64,000 nucleotides of DNA from Branchiostoma floridae. Its lineage: Eukaryota; Chordata; Leptocardii; Amphioxiformes; Branchiostomatidae. Below, in pieces: positions 35,101 through 47,100 of this stretch. Each line of letters begins with the position of its first letter. The first letter of the stretch is position 1. The notes beneath the pieces are model-generated. The model was given only the letters and a program-made list of their open reading frames with translations. It made no database searches and was not told where the DNA came from. Both the position numbers and the translations under genes were made by a program. The stretch lies in NCBI RefSeq assembly GCF_000003815.2, contig NC_049994.1:6480858-6544857 (forward strand), read 5' to 3'.

Positions 35101-37180
35101 TTGAATTGTTCTGACTAGTTCATTCTTTCAACGCTGAAGAAGAGTGATGGATGTCACTCGAAACGTCAGGAAATAAATATCCGTTTTTATCCAGTTGTAG
35201 AGATTGAGTTGTATTTGAATATTGCTTACCTGGATGTTTAACCTTCATAAACGTACGTAATTCACTCTTTCTTTAAGTACAGCAGATTTCAAGAGACTTC
35301 ATAGCATTCCATAAACAAATTTGAATGTCCCTTTCGATTTTTCAGCTCCCCAAATGAAAAAAAATAGGCGAATACAAAAAACATTGCTTTGTTGTTAATC
35401 TCATTAAAGATATACGGAAACACGCGTTGGAATCAACCTGATTGTAGCTAGCAAGATACATGAATTGAATATTCACGCAGATTACCCTATATTGTTTACC
35501 TTGTAGAATTTTTAGACCATACGAAAGTCTCTTTACTTTTCGTGCAATATTGTCAATAACTCGGCTTCATCTATTAAGTTACGATATTAAACTCTATATC
35601 CGTACACAAAATAAAGCGCTTACCAACAAGCTTTCGATCCGTCCTCTGGTCCTTATCAAGTCGAAATAATCCATTAAGCCTATGTCACACATCCAGACCG
35701 GAAATGTGACGTCAGCAAAGGGTCAAAGGACTGATCAAAAGCTTGTTGGTAAGCGCTTTATTTTGTGTACGGTTATAGAGTTTATGATTGTAACGTAAAC
35801 TAATGTTAACTACCGTCACAGATGAAGTTACATTCAAGTATATGCTTCATCAATATTTTCGACCTTACATTATCAGGAGCACGCCCGACAAGGAGATCCT
35901 GACAGCGTTCTGGAAACGTTTGACGAGTTCTGCAGGACCCAGGAATGGGCCATGAACGCGGCGGAGGAGAAAGGCGACATCCTGGACGAAATAGTGCGCG
36001 AGCTGCAGCCGACCACATGCCTGGAGCTGGGGACGTACTGCGGCTACTCGGCGGTTCGCATTGCCCGAAATCTGTCTCCCTCCGCCCGCCTCATCACCAT
36101 AGAAGTCAACCCGGATTATGCCGCAGTGGCCAGGGAAGTTGTAAAGCTTGCTGGTCTACAGGACAAGGTATTACTAACTTTATACGCTTATACTATGATT
36201 AGTAGCCTGTGTTTACACTATCTCTCGCTGGCTGGGGTTAATGACCCCCTCCCCAAAGTAATTGTAGGTCCGGCTGCTAGGGCGCGATTTTAGTCAGACT
36301 ACTACCATTGGGCAAATTACAAATTAGTGTTTTGGACTTTTAGAGTATGATTCAAATCAAGAATATTCTATGTGCACTGTACTTAGCTTTGGCGAGCTTT
36401 TGCTATAACATTCTATAAGACTGTCAAATTTGTTTCGGCATTTTTCTATTTTCTCTTTTACTAGCATTGATGTTTATATGTATTATGAACGGAATTATTC
36501 ACTGCAATACTAAATGAACCACGTCGCTATATAAGCTGACTAGATATCGCAATAAACCAGGGAATATCATTAACATATACAAAAATGGAAATGCTATCTA
36601 TTTGCATATGCAAAATCATCAAACTAATTTTACAGTCTGTTGTTTCAAGACTAAATCATCACGCTCAAGAAAGTGATCCCAATTTCGCTGTTTTCCTTTA
36701 TTGCTGATTTATTTTTCAAAAACAAGGAAATTACGTATAATTGTCTTTCCCAACTTTGAAATAGACAGGCAAGTTATTCAGCAATCGGATGTACATGTAC
36801 ATTTGACTGTTAAAGTTCCTTTCTTGAAAATTAAAGATTACTAAATCATGTTTACACAGATCGAGGTCATCAACCTTGACAGCGCTGACGTCATCCGAGA
36901 GCTGAAGACCAAGTATGACGTCACGAAGCTGGACCTGGTTTTCCTGGATCACTGGAAGTACCTCTACATCCGGGACATCAAACTCATCGAGGAAGAGAAG
37001 TTGTTGAAGAAGGGATCTGTTGTTTTTGCAGATAACGTCATTATTCCAGGAGCTCCCGGTTATCTTGAGTACATAAGAGGCTCCAAGAACTACAAGTCGA
37101 CTTTCTATTCTGTTCACTTTGAGTATATGGATGACATGAAGGATGGAGTGGAAAAGTCAGTGTATATTGGTGATGAGTAA
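32128..37180 (+). CDS. COMT: Catechol O-methyltransferase, membrane-anchored form, 3 exons
   Basis: Transfers a methyl group from S-adenosylmethionine to a catechol hydroxyl, using Mg2+. Exons 32128-32307, 35877-36167 and 36860-37180 are all phase 0 with GT-AG borders, giving 263 residues (human membrane form 271). Residues about 8-27 are hydrophobic, consistent with a signal anchor. EWAMN (83-87) and LELGTYCGYSAVR (109-121, SAM site; E110) match the family, as does E136 in IEVNPDY. Mg2+ ligands D187, D215 and N216, catalytic K190 in DHWK and catechol-binding E245 all align with human soluble COMT D141, D169, N170, K144 and E199 at a constant offset of 46, so the enzyme looks functional. Intron 1 (3.6 kb) is filled with mobile elements. 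A possible poly(A) signal AATAAA lies at 37571-37576. Confidence 0.95.
32577..33838. mobile_element. Tc1-like transposon remnant with long TIRs
   Basis: 1262 bp in COMT intron 1. It is flanked by TA (32575-32576, 33839-33840), with termini CTACACTCGGCACAAAAAGT and the inverse, and TIRs extending about 200 bp. The interior around 33005-33220 still encodes GGGVSVMVWGGI and GPNAILLDYNTSPHRA, recognisable as the C-terminal half of a Tc1-type DDE transposase, broken by stops. It lies inside an older repeat with GTGATAGCACCCC motifs (32470-32576, 33839-33905). Confidence 0.82.
34079..34247 (+). mobile_element. tRNA-derived SINE
   Basis: Box A-like TGGCGCAATCGG (34088-34099) and box B-like GTGTTCGAATC (34131-34141) lie in a tRNA-like head, followed by a SINE-type body CTTGGGAAAGGTACTTTATA and CTCACTTCACTCAGGTG. 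The head is too degraded to be a working tRNA gene. The insertion at 34248 interrupts what follows. Confidence 0.7.
34895..34994. other. Assembly gap (100 N)
   Basis: A run of N inside the Penelope-like insertion of COMT intron 1. Confidence 0.99.
34995..35117. repeat. 17-bp inverted repeat beside the assembly gap
   Basis: TAGTCAGAACAATTCAA (34995-35011) and its exact inverse (35101-35117). The left arm starts at the gap edge, so the true arm may be longer. Confidence 0.8.
35134..35167 (+). ncRNA. Hammerhead-ribozyme-like motif
   Basis: CTGAAGA (35134-35140), a 6-bp stem GAGTGA/TCACTC with a 6-nt loop, then GAAA (35160-35163) and CGTC. This follows the hammerhead order CUGANGA, stem II, GAAA, stem III, UH. 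An extra A before stem II and a very short stem III are deviations, so self-cleavage is uncertain. Confidence 0.45.
35589..35785. mobile_element. Palindromic element in COMT intron 1
   Basis: About 197 bp with roughly 50-bp arms. The left arm runs AACTCTATATCCGTACAC to AAGCGCTTACCAACAAGC; the right arm is the inverse. A single-arm relative lies at about 530-612. Confidence 0.75.
36206..36303. repeat. Dispersed 'GCTGGCTGGG' repeat, copy 3 (COMT intron 2)
   Basis: CTCTCGCTGGCTGGGGTTA followed by GGGCGCGATTTTAGTCAG, matching the copies listed under 2118-2200. Confidence 0.6.
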
Positions 37181-38156
37181 GCAGTAACGCCACCTGGCGG
37201 CATTGTAAAAAACGACAATTACAGGTGGTTAAGGCATATTTTAGCCTCGCTCGTTGTTTTAGTCTTGGTTAGTTGTTACATGATATTAACTGATAGTCTC
37301 CAAGAGAAGGCTGTTTTTTCGGGGGGTTCATTTTGCATCTCTTTCTTCGCAATGAAACGAATTATTTGGCAACATTTAGAAGTACACCAATGTATTCCTA
37401 GGGCTGAATTGCACTTCATTGTAGTACTACATACTAAAGCGATCTATGTCAGAAATGTAATACAAAAAAAGGCTACATACATATCGTAATATTTGTATTA
37501 AAAACAATTACAGACAAGGTTCGTCATTTACAATGCTTTATATATTATGGTAATGTAGTGTTGTGCAGCTAATAAATCTATGCATGGACTTGCAATGAAC
37601 TTAAAATATTTATCCTCGTAGGCTTGTAGCTTTAGTATGATATCAACTAGTTTCATATTTACAATGTGGAGATGACTTCGTTTAACAGAGGAGCATAACG
37701 TACAGATTTGCTGTCACATATATTTGTATTTCCACTGCAATTTTCCATGTGAAAGTATAGTTCCAAGACTTCATAGCTCTGCCTACATACTAAATGACAC
37801 TTAAGGATTGAAATAGGTAATGAATAAGTACTTTTTATGCTTTTAAAAGCATTTTCATTGCAGCATTACAGATATCACAAGACACTTGCGATATATTTTA
37901 CTGAACATTGGTTATATATAACTCCTTACATAAGAAGCAATATAGTATTAAAGATGATTAAATATCAGTTCTATTTGTGTTTCTGCTTCTTTGAATTTGA
38001 ATTTCTTTCTATACTTGAAAGTAATGATCTTGAAAACATATTCTTTGCACACCCACACGCTTAAGGTTTCCTACCTGGCATTCAAATATTGCACCCTATA
38101 GAAAAGAGCTCATTATTTGCCCTCCCTGTATTTCATGCACATTTCTTTTGAAGCTA

Positions 38157-41100
38157 TCAGCGTGCAACTGCACACAACTCAAATGGAAAAGGCACATTGA
38201 TGGCACTGCCCAACTTTCCCAACATGGACGGCTCAGGTGCGCCCTCTGGCAGATTGAATGTGAAACGCTGCATCAGGGAGACGAACAGCATGAAGAGCTC
38301 CATCTTGGCCAGCTGTTCACCGAGACATACCCGGTGGCCTGGAGAAAAATGTTAACAAGCATGGTAAACAGAATTGTACTTGCTTTATCCTAGGGACAGC
38401 CTCCCCGATCTGTTGACCGGACATAATATTACCAGAAGGGTTACATCCTTGATTAGCGTGCGTAGTCCAGTGGTTAGCGGCCCTGCCTCTGGAACTAGAA
38501 GCCGTGAGTTAGATTCCGGCTGTGTCGTTCACCCGACATGTTCGCTACCAGAAATGGTTGCAGTCCTTAGTACAGGATGTTAAGCCGTGGTCCACTGTTC
38601 ATTGTGCTCGTCGAAAAGAGCTAAGGGAATTTCCCCGTACAATGAACCTGTAAATACTGTACATAGCGTCTGTCCTCTCTGTCACAACCAGTGGAAGATT
38701 AGCTCTTCAGTGAGCTAAAACTGGATTGAGATCACTTTCCTTTCCCTTCTTTCCTTGCATCAATGAAAATAGTACTCTACAAGCAGAGGTTGAGTTGCGT
38801 AGATATCGTAGTAGTCGGAAAAATTACACCGGTGCTCCTTGCCGGCTTAAACTGCTAAAGTTTGCTACCAATGAGAAAACGGGAAATAATGAGCTGAAAA
38901 CAGGCAAGATGTTGTATACACGTTTCTCAGTGTATCTTTCTGTTTGTTTCTTTTCAGGTAGAAGGCAATGAGAACGTTGCTATTACTATACAATTCAATG
39001 ACTATTGTATTTGCTCAGTGTAAAATATATAAGATTTCCACACTGACTCACCGATACCAAACGGGACGAGCGCCTCGTGTTTGACGAAGTTTCCGTCCTG
39101 ATCCAGGAAACGTTCGGGTCGGAAGGTGTTCGTCTCCGGGAACAGCTGAGGGTCCATGTGCACGGACCACAGGTTGATCTGGCACACGAGCATGGAAGAA
39201 TAATTCAACGATGACTACAAAAAATAAGTAGTTGATTGAATGAATGGTTGAGAGACAAAATATAAACATGCATCCCTCGTCCAAGAAGAGGTTGGGTTGA
39301 TAGTGGCTCTCCTGCTGCACCTAGTTACAAATCGGCTGTAATGTGTCAGATAAAGGGGCGATATCATATTGATTCTCCAAAAGAGAATCCTGGATCTCTC
39401 TTTGGAGAATTAATATGATAAGGGGGTGCTATCACATCCATTCTCCAATAGAAGAATCCTGAATCTTTCTTTGGAGAATTAATGCGATAAAGGGGTGCTA
39501 TCACATTAATTCTCCAAAAGAGAATTCTGTATCTCTCTTTGGAGAATTAATGTGATAAGGGGGGCGCTATCACATTAATTCTCCAATAGAAGAATCCTGA
39601 AACTCTCTTTAATAGGAGAATTAATGTGATAAAGGGGGTGATATCGCATTGTTTCTCCATTAAGAGAATCCTGGATCTCTCTTTGGAAAATAAATTTGAT
39701 AAAAGGGGTGCTATCACATTAGTTCTTCACAAGAAGAATACCGGATCTCGCTTTGAAGAATTAATGTGAAAAATGGGTACTATCACATTAATTCTACAAT
39801 ATATGAATCCTGGACCTCTCTTTGGAGAATGAATGTGACAAAGGGGTGCTATCACATTAATTCTACAATAGAAGAATCTGTCTTTGGAGAATCAATGTGA
39901 TAAAGAGGGTGCTATCATATTAATTCTCGAAAAGAGAATCCTGAATCTCTCTTTGGAGAACTAATGTGATAAAGGGGGTGCTATCACTCTAGTTTTCCAA
40001 TAGAAGAATTCGGAGAAGAATCCTGAATCAGAAGTGAATTCTTGTTGGCGAAAAAATGAGACAATGTTTCTACCTATCACTATCACATGTTTTACAGTTA
40101 TCACGCTTTTAATGAGAAATCCTTTTGACCTAAAAGAATGAGATAGATAGCTAACTCTAGATCACTGGCTTCAGGGCTTGTCATTAAATCAATCAGACAT
40201 GGAGAGAAGGGGTTGCACGAGGAGCTCCACAGAGCTGACCTCCATGGAGGTTGCTCGTGCAGCCCTCCAGCTCCACCGAGCGAGCTCTATGCGCTATGAA
40301 TACAAACACTTGGTTCTCGTCACCTTCATGGAATTTTTAGTACTACATAGAGGAGGTTCTCTCGTAGAGGACAAACAGCCGGAATGAACTAGCAGCTGTA
40401 CGCAAAACATGGTACACGGGCTATTAATGTATACATTTGGTTCACGTCACCCAAAACAAATTGGTCTTAGCGCTCTGTACGGTAACAGAGGGTTGTTTGA
40501 GCAACGCTCTACGGGTTATGAATGTAAACACTTGGTTCACGTCACCATCAACAAATCGGTGTTTAGGGCTCCATACAGAGATAGTGTAAACAACAAACAC
40601 ACGGAGCCGATAACTGACCAAGCAGCTCCAAGGGCTATATGAATGTAAACACTTGGTTCACGTCACCATCAACAAATCGGTGTTTAGGGCTCCATACAGA
40701 GGTATTGTAAACAACAAACACACAGAGCCGATAGCTGTTTGAGCAGCTCCACGGGCTATATGAATGTAAACACTTGGTCTACGTCACCATCAACAAATCG
40801 GTGTTTAGAAGTCCATACAGAGATACTGTAAACAACAAACACACGGAGCCGATAGCTGACCAAGCAGCTCCACGGGCTATATGAATGTAAACACTTAGTT
40901 CACGTCACCATCAATAAATCGGTGTTTAGGGCTCCATACAGAGATAGTGTAAACAACAAACACACAGAGCCGATAACTGACCAAGCAGCTCCACGGGCTA
41001 TGAATGTAAACACTTGGTTCACGTCACCATCAACAAATCGGTGTTTAGGGCTCCATACAGAGATACTGTAAACAACAAACACACGGAGCCGATAGCTGTT

Positions 41101-44100
41101 TGAGCAGCTCCACGGGCTATATGAATGTAAATACTTGGTTCACGTCATCAACAAATCGGTGTTTAGGGCTCCATACAGAGATAGTGTAAACAACAAACAC
41201 ACGGAGCCGATAGCTGACCGAGCAGCTCCACGGGCTATATGAATGTAAACACTTGGTTCACGTCACCCAAAACAAATCGGTGTTAGGGCTCTATACAGGA
41301 ATACTGTAAACAACAAACATACAGAGAGCCGATAGCTGACCGAGCAGCTCTACGGGCTATGAATGTAAACTCTTGGTTCACGTCATCAACAAATCGGTGT
41401 TAGGGCTCCATACAGAGATACGGTCAGAGGTCTGTCCAAGCAGCGCTCTACGGGCTATGAATGTAAACATTTGGTTCACGTCACCCAAAACAAATCGTTC
41501 TATGAAACAAACATACACAGAGCGGAGATCTGAGCCAGCACCTCTACGCACTATGAATATAAACCATGCGGACAAACAATACTCAGTATCTCATGTACCT
41601 TTAAATGACCCAAGAAACTGAATATGTTTTTTCTTCATGCTGATTTTGGGTTACAGAATAGTGAGTTTGGAAAAGTAGTCGGAATTTACCGGCTCGCTCA
41701 CTTCACATGGGGACCCAACCTCTTCTTTGAAAATAGATGTGCGTTGTTTGTTTGCCATTGTAAAGAATGCGGAAGCTTCGCACCTCCGTGCTAATAGCTG
41801 TTATTGGTTTACTTCAGCCCTGTAACAAGTTTGTGGAAATCTGTTGGTCCACTACCAAAACAAAAGAAACATTTGGTTTCATAAACGATATATTGCTACC
41901 TGTTATGAGGAGATTTCCAAACCAGGGTGCCTGTTTTTATAAGAATATAACGGCTTTCATAAGAGTTTTATGGAATATGTATGAATCTATATATATGTAT
42001 TTCATACGATTCATTATAAAAAAAACACACGGATTTAAACTCAAATGAGTTGCGAAATGCACAAGATATATTTACTATTATTAGAGATCGTATGAATTCC
42101 GTGATCTTAATCTCAAAGAAAGTTCTTGTTGTCCAAGACGAACTCAAAATAACCCATTCATTGAATGAAGCGAGCGGTGAAATGTTTGTCCCTCTCGCAA
42201 GGAAAGCTGAAAGTTCGCACCTCCTTGCTAATCCGACATCGCCCCAAAGCGCGCCCTTACCATGCCAGAACACTCGCCGGAAGCAGCTGGCTGACTGGCC
42301 AGTAACTTTTCAAGGAGACGTTGGTAGAGTAAAGTGTGACTTTTTTCTTGAAGGTCTGACTTTTCCCCGCTGGTCTTACCGGCATATATATATGAGAAGG
42401 TTACAATATCGAAGACTCTACCAAGCTGTACATGCCTGTACATTCAACATCGACTTGAAGAACAAAAATAATCCCGTGCAGCGCTGCTTGGACAGACCTC
42501 TGACCGATTTGTTTTGGGTGACGTGAACCGAATGTTTACAATCAAAGCCCGTAGAGCGCTGCTTGGACAGACCTCTGACCGATTTGTTTTGGGTGACGTG
42601 AACCAAAAAACGTGAACCAAGTGTTTACATTCATATAGCCCGTGGAGCTGCTCAAACAGCTACCGGCTCTGTGTGTTTGTTGTTTACAATACCTCTGTAT
42701 GGAGCCCTGAACACCGATTTGTTGATGGTGACGTGAACCAAGTGTTTACATTCATATAGCCCGTGGAGCTGCTCAAACAGCTATCGGCTCTGTGTGTTTG
42801 TTGTTTACAATATCTCTGTATGGAGCCCTAAACACCGATTTGTTGATGGTGACGTGAACCAAGTGTTTACATTCATATAGCCCGTGGAGCTGCTTGGTCA
42901 GCTATCGGCTCCGTGTGTTTGTTGTTTACAATATCTCTGTATGGAGCCCTAAACACCGATTCGTTGATGGTGACGTGAACCAAGTGTTTACATTCATATA
43001 GCCCGTGGAGCTGCTCAAACAGCTATCGGCTCTGTGTGTTTGTTGTTTACAATATCTCTGTATGGAGCCCTAAACACCGATTTGTTGATGGTGACGTGAA
43101 CCAAGTGTTTACATTCATATAGCCCGTGGAGCTGCTCAAACAGCTATCCGCTCCGTGTGTTTGTTGTTTACAATATCTCTGTATGGAGACCTAAACACCG
43201 ATTTGTTGATGGTGACGTGAACCAATTGTTTACATTCATATAGCCCGTGGAGCTGCTCAAACAGCTATCGGCTCTGTGTGTTTGTTGTTTACACTATCTC
43301 TGTATGGAGACCTAAACACCGATTTGTTGATGGTGGCGTGAACCAAGTGTTTACATTCATATAGCACGTGGAGCTGCTCAAACAGCTATCGGCTCCATGT
43401 GTTTGTTGTTTACAGTATCTCCGTACAGAGCCCTGAACACCGATTTGTTGATGGTGACGTGAACCAAGTGTTTACATTCATAACCCGTAGAGCGTTGCTC
43501 AAACAACCCTCTGTTACCGTACAGAGCGCTAAGACCAATTTGTTTTGGGTGACGTGAACCAAATGTATACATTGATAGCCCGTGTACCATGTTTTGCGTA
43601 CAGCTGCTAGTTCAGTCCGGCTGTTTGTCCTCTACGAGAGAACCTCCTCCATGTAGTACTAAAAATTCCATGAAGGTGACGAGAACCAAGTGTTTGTATT
43701 CATAGTGCATAGAGCTCGCTCGGTGGAGCTGGAGGGCTGCACGAGCAACCTCCATGGAGGTCAGCTCTGTGGAGCTCCTCCATGGAGGTTGCTCGTGCAG
43801 CCCCTATTGGACATGGATAGACGTATGCAAATGCATATGGATAAAAGAATACAAAAAGACAACAAAAAACTTCAGGGAGACAAGAAAGATTGGACGGAGG
43901 CGGGCAAACAGAAAAGGGTATATAGATATTGGTAAGTAGCTATAGACGTAGATAGATATGAATAGATAAAAGACGAATACAGATTGAGATAGATGGATCA
44001 GTCTATGGATAGAGGAAAGAATAAAACCCAAATTTTCTTACAAAAATCATGGCATCCTGGGGGATGTTGTAACCATTCAGGGTGGTGTCCCGGGATGCTG

Positions 44101-47100
44101 CGTGGGGAATACTGAGTGGTGCGACGGGTTTCATTCGCTGCACTTCCGCTAGGGTCGCTGCTGTGTAGGGCAGTTGGTTCCGTTGTGCGTAGGACGGCGC
44201 GCTCTGCCCCAACACCGAGTCTATCTCCTGATGAACCTGTGGGCACATGCTTGCTGTTATTGGATGTTTGGCGTCACGTGAGTATGACGTAATCTAACTT
44301 CCGCCATGTTGATGGGTGAAACTGTTCGGTGAGTAATGTTTGAACACGTTATTGTCCACACTTTTATTCTGCATATCTATGAAGTATCAATATCTCCTTT
44401 CTTAGAATTACCAAATAAAATAGTCAAGGTTTCCTTTTGCCATCCTGCTACTGCCCTTACATTTCAAAATTGAGTTCGACTACTGAGTTTAAGCCGAAAA
44501 TGCGTTAGTTACTATCCTACACCCTACACCTCTATCACTATCTAACGTTACTAAAGGTTGCCGGAACTTGCCTTTTCCTGGATGTCTGGGTTGAGCATCA
44601 TGTACAGCAGGGCCCAGCGGGTAGTGGTGGCGGTGGTCTCAGTACCGGCCAGGAACAAGTCTATCAGCACCTGGGGGAAAACATATCAGTCAGTTTCTTC
44701 TACAGATAACTCATTCATCCATTCTCTATTGGCTCATTCATTCATCCAATCCTTTCTTCGTCTATCAATAAATTCATCTACGCATTCATTCATTCATTCA
44801 TTGATTCATCTCACCGCACCTCTTGCAGCTCCTTGTCGGTGAAGTGCTCCCGAGCTTTTTCCTCCGGAGCCCGCTGCTTCTCCAGGAGAAAGGCGTCTAT
44901 AAAGTCCCGGATGTCGTTTGGGTCAAAGGTCAGCCTGTGCTTCTCCATCTGTTCACGGCAGAACTCTTGGAGAGCCTGAAACATTTTTAATAATCTTCCT
45001 TGCCTTGAATCTTTCCCGAAAGTTCCGAGGTACCGAAACACTGGGTGTATCGCTCCAAGCCTGTCTGTGACAGAGGGCTTTTCTTCGATTGTGGCGTTCA
45101 ACAGTTCAATCAGTCGTAGGAAATCAGGGTCGCCGTACTCGAATCGGCCCCCGAAGGCAATTGAACAAATGATGTTACTGACAGCGTTTTGCATCATGAT
45201 TTTAAGATCGAACGGCTGTCCGTTTTGTGACAAAATTTCCTGGACAAGCGCGTCGGTTTCTTCGGTGACTTTGCCCTCCAAACTCCGCTTGCCGACGCCG
45301 AAGTCCCGGAGAGTCATCAGGGCGAATTTACGCTGGTGTTTCCATTGTGGTCCGTAGGCAGCAAACAGGACACCTGGAAATAAATAGTGCTTTTGTGATA
45401 CTCCTTCCCCCCGATAAAAAAGACGGATGAAAGGAAAAGGTAGCGATTTTTCCCACCAACCTCTGCTTGTAGAGAAGTTTTGTGACATTGCTGTAAACTT
45501 GTTTTTGATTTTAAATACAAAATGGTGAGGCACAATCTATATACACCTCAGCCCGATCTCAAAAATATCTATCGTGCAGGGGTCTGGCCGGATGACATAG
45601 GCCCTAGCACGATCTAGACACGGTTTTTCCCGATATCGGCGAGCCAACAACCTCTCGCCGACAGCTTTTTTTCAGCGTCTAGATGGAACTGCAATATCGC
45701 CGTCAAGATATCGGGAAAATTTCTCCCGAAAGGTCCGGACCATTCGTACGAGACCTTACCGATAGCTTAGCAGGGGTCCCCGACAATTTCGCGCGCGTGT
45801 AGATGCGTCCCGACTTCGGGAAGGCTCATTAGCATATATAACGCCTTTTGGAAAATCGCGCTTTATGTTTATGACTGCAAGCGCCATGGGTGTCCGGCAC
45901 CCTACGTTCTATATCCCTCCCGACATCTCCACAGACATCGGTAAAAACTGTGTGTAGATTGGGCCTAATAGTGGGCAAAATTCCCCACCAATAGAACAGA
46001 AACAGGATCAGCAGGAGGCAATTACACCCCTGCTATGATTGGTTACAGACCCCCAACTGTATTTTTTTAATCTATAACAGTGACCACTAACAGATGAAAT
46101 GTAGCAGTTACTATAGATAAGACACCTCATGTCCTGCTGAGTTAGAGGCTGTTACCTCATTGAGGTCTTAGTTTATCAAACATGACAAACAGGGGTAAAA
46201 AGCTTACAGTTTTGAACAAAGTTCTGTTGTTATTTTGAAAAATAGCTCAATACACCCTCGAGCCATATCTAGTCCCTGATTCGCTACTGTGATAGCCTGC
46301 TCACCAACTGTGGTGTGTTGTAGTTGGCTACCTGGGGTGTGAGTGGTCATCAAATCCTATGTTCTCCTCCCTCTGACCAAGGGCCTTCGAGAGCCTTTCT
46401 ACAGTCATCCGACCAGACCCCTGCATGACAGATATTTTTGAGATCGGGCTGGGGTGCGGTATCCAGGCTATATATAGCTATGGCTACGGCAGAACGTGAC
46501 AAGTCATACGGAAAAGGTGTTTTCAGCAATGAAGCAGTGTCAGTATGGCGAAGATTGTAACGTTGGTGTTGTCACAATATTTACAAGAATTTGGATCAGA
46601 ACATCGGCCATGCTGAACAAAAGAAAGGGATCGAGTATGCATAATTTGAAATGTCATTAAAAAGCTGCAATAGTGTATAAAAACTACGGCCTATGCTATG
46701 TCCCAAGAACAGTTCCACAATTTTATATGCAAATGCAGGTCCCACAAGGTGCTGCCAAAAACGAATTCCCTAGGGAATGCGTGCGTGGAATAGTTAGAAT
46801 TCCTGGCAACTCTATCGCAGTACTATACCAACGCCCCCCCCCCCTGAGGCGTCGCCAAAAAGGTACCATAAGAGACGTTAACTTACCTTTAGCTGTACGT
46901 TTTGTTGTTTCATCCCCACGTATATCTGCCACTACTGGTGGTACTCTGCGACTGGAGAAATCCTCAGCTCTCTTGACCAGGGTAGTCCGGATAGTCTCGT
47001 ACCCAGAGAGGACGATGGCAAGATTCCCGCCCAACCTGATGCTCATGACGTCACCATACTGTTTGGACAGTTCCGTGAAAGTGGCGGGAAGAAAGGCAGT

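Larger units (their letters stand above)
34248..35262 (+). mobile_element. Penelope-like insertion with inverted ends, 13-bp target duplication
   Basis: TACGTAATTCACT occurs at 34235-34247 and again at 35263-35275, bounding the insertion. The left end (ATTCAAATACAATTCAATC and on) is the inverse of sequence at about 35140-35222; the right end continues into TTGCTTACCTGGATGTTTAAC. A 100-N gap (34895-34994) lies inside. Ends of this kind, with an inverted 5' piece and a hammerhead-like motif, fit Penelope-like retroelements (family call is inference). No RT or GIY-YIG region is seen. Confidence 0.65.

Noticed and set aside
39355-40020. CRISPR-like array
   Set aside because: Units are contiguous without unique spacers and the context is an animal intron.
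41767-42526. Open frames in the core of the foldback element as a transposase
   Set aside because: Short (93-158 codons), no DDE or other transposase motif; the longer one runs into the repeat arm.
45067-45357. Plus-strand open frames over the P450 exons
   Set aside because: Antisense shadows of conserved P450 coding sequence.
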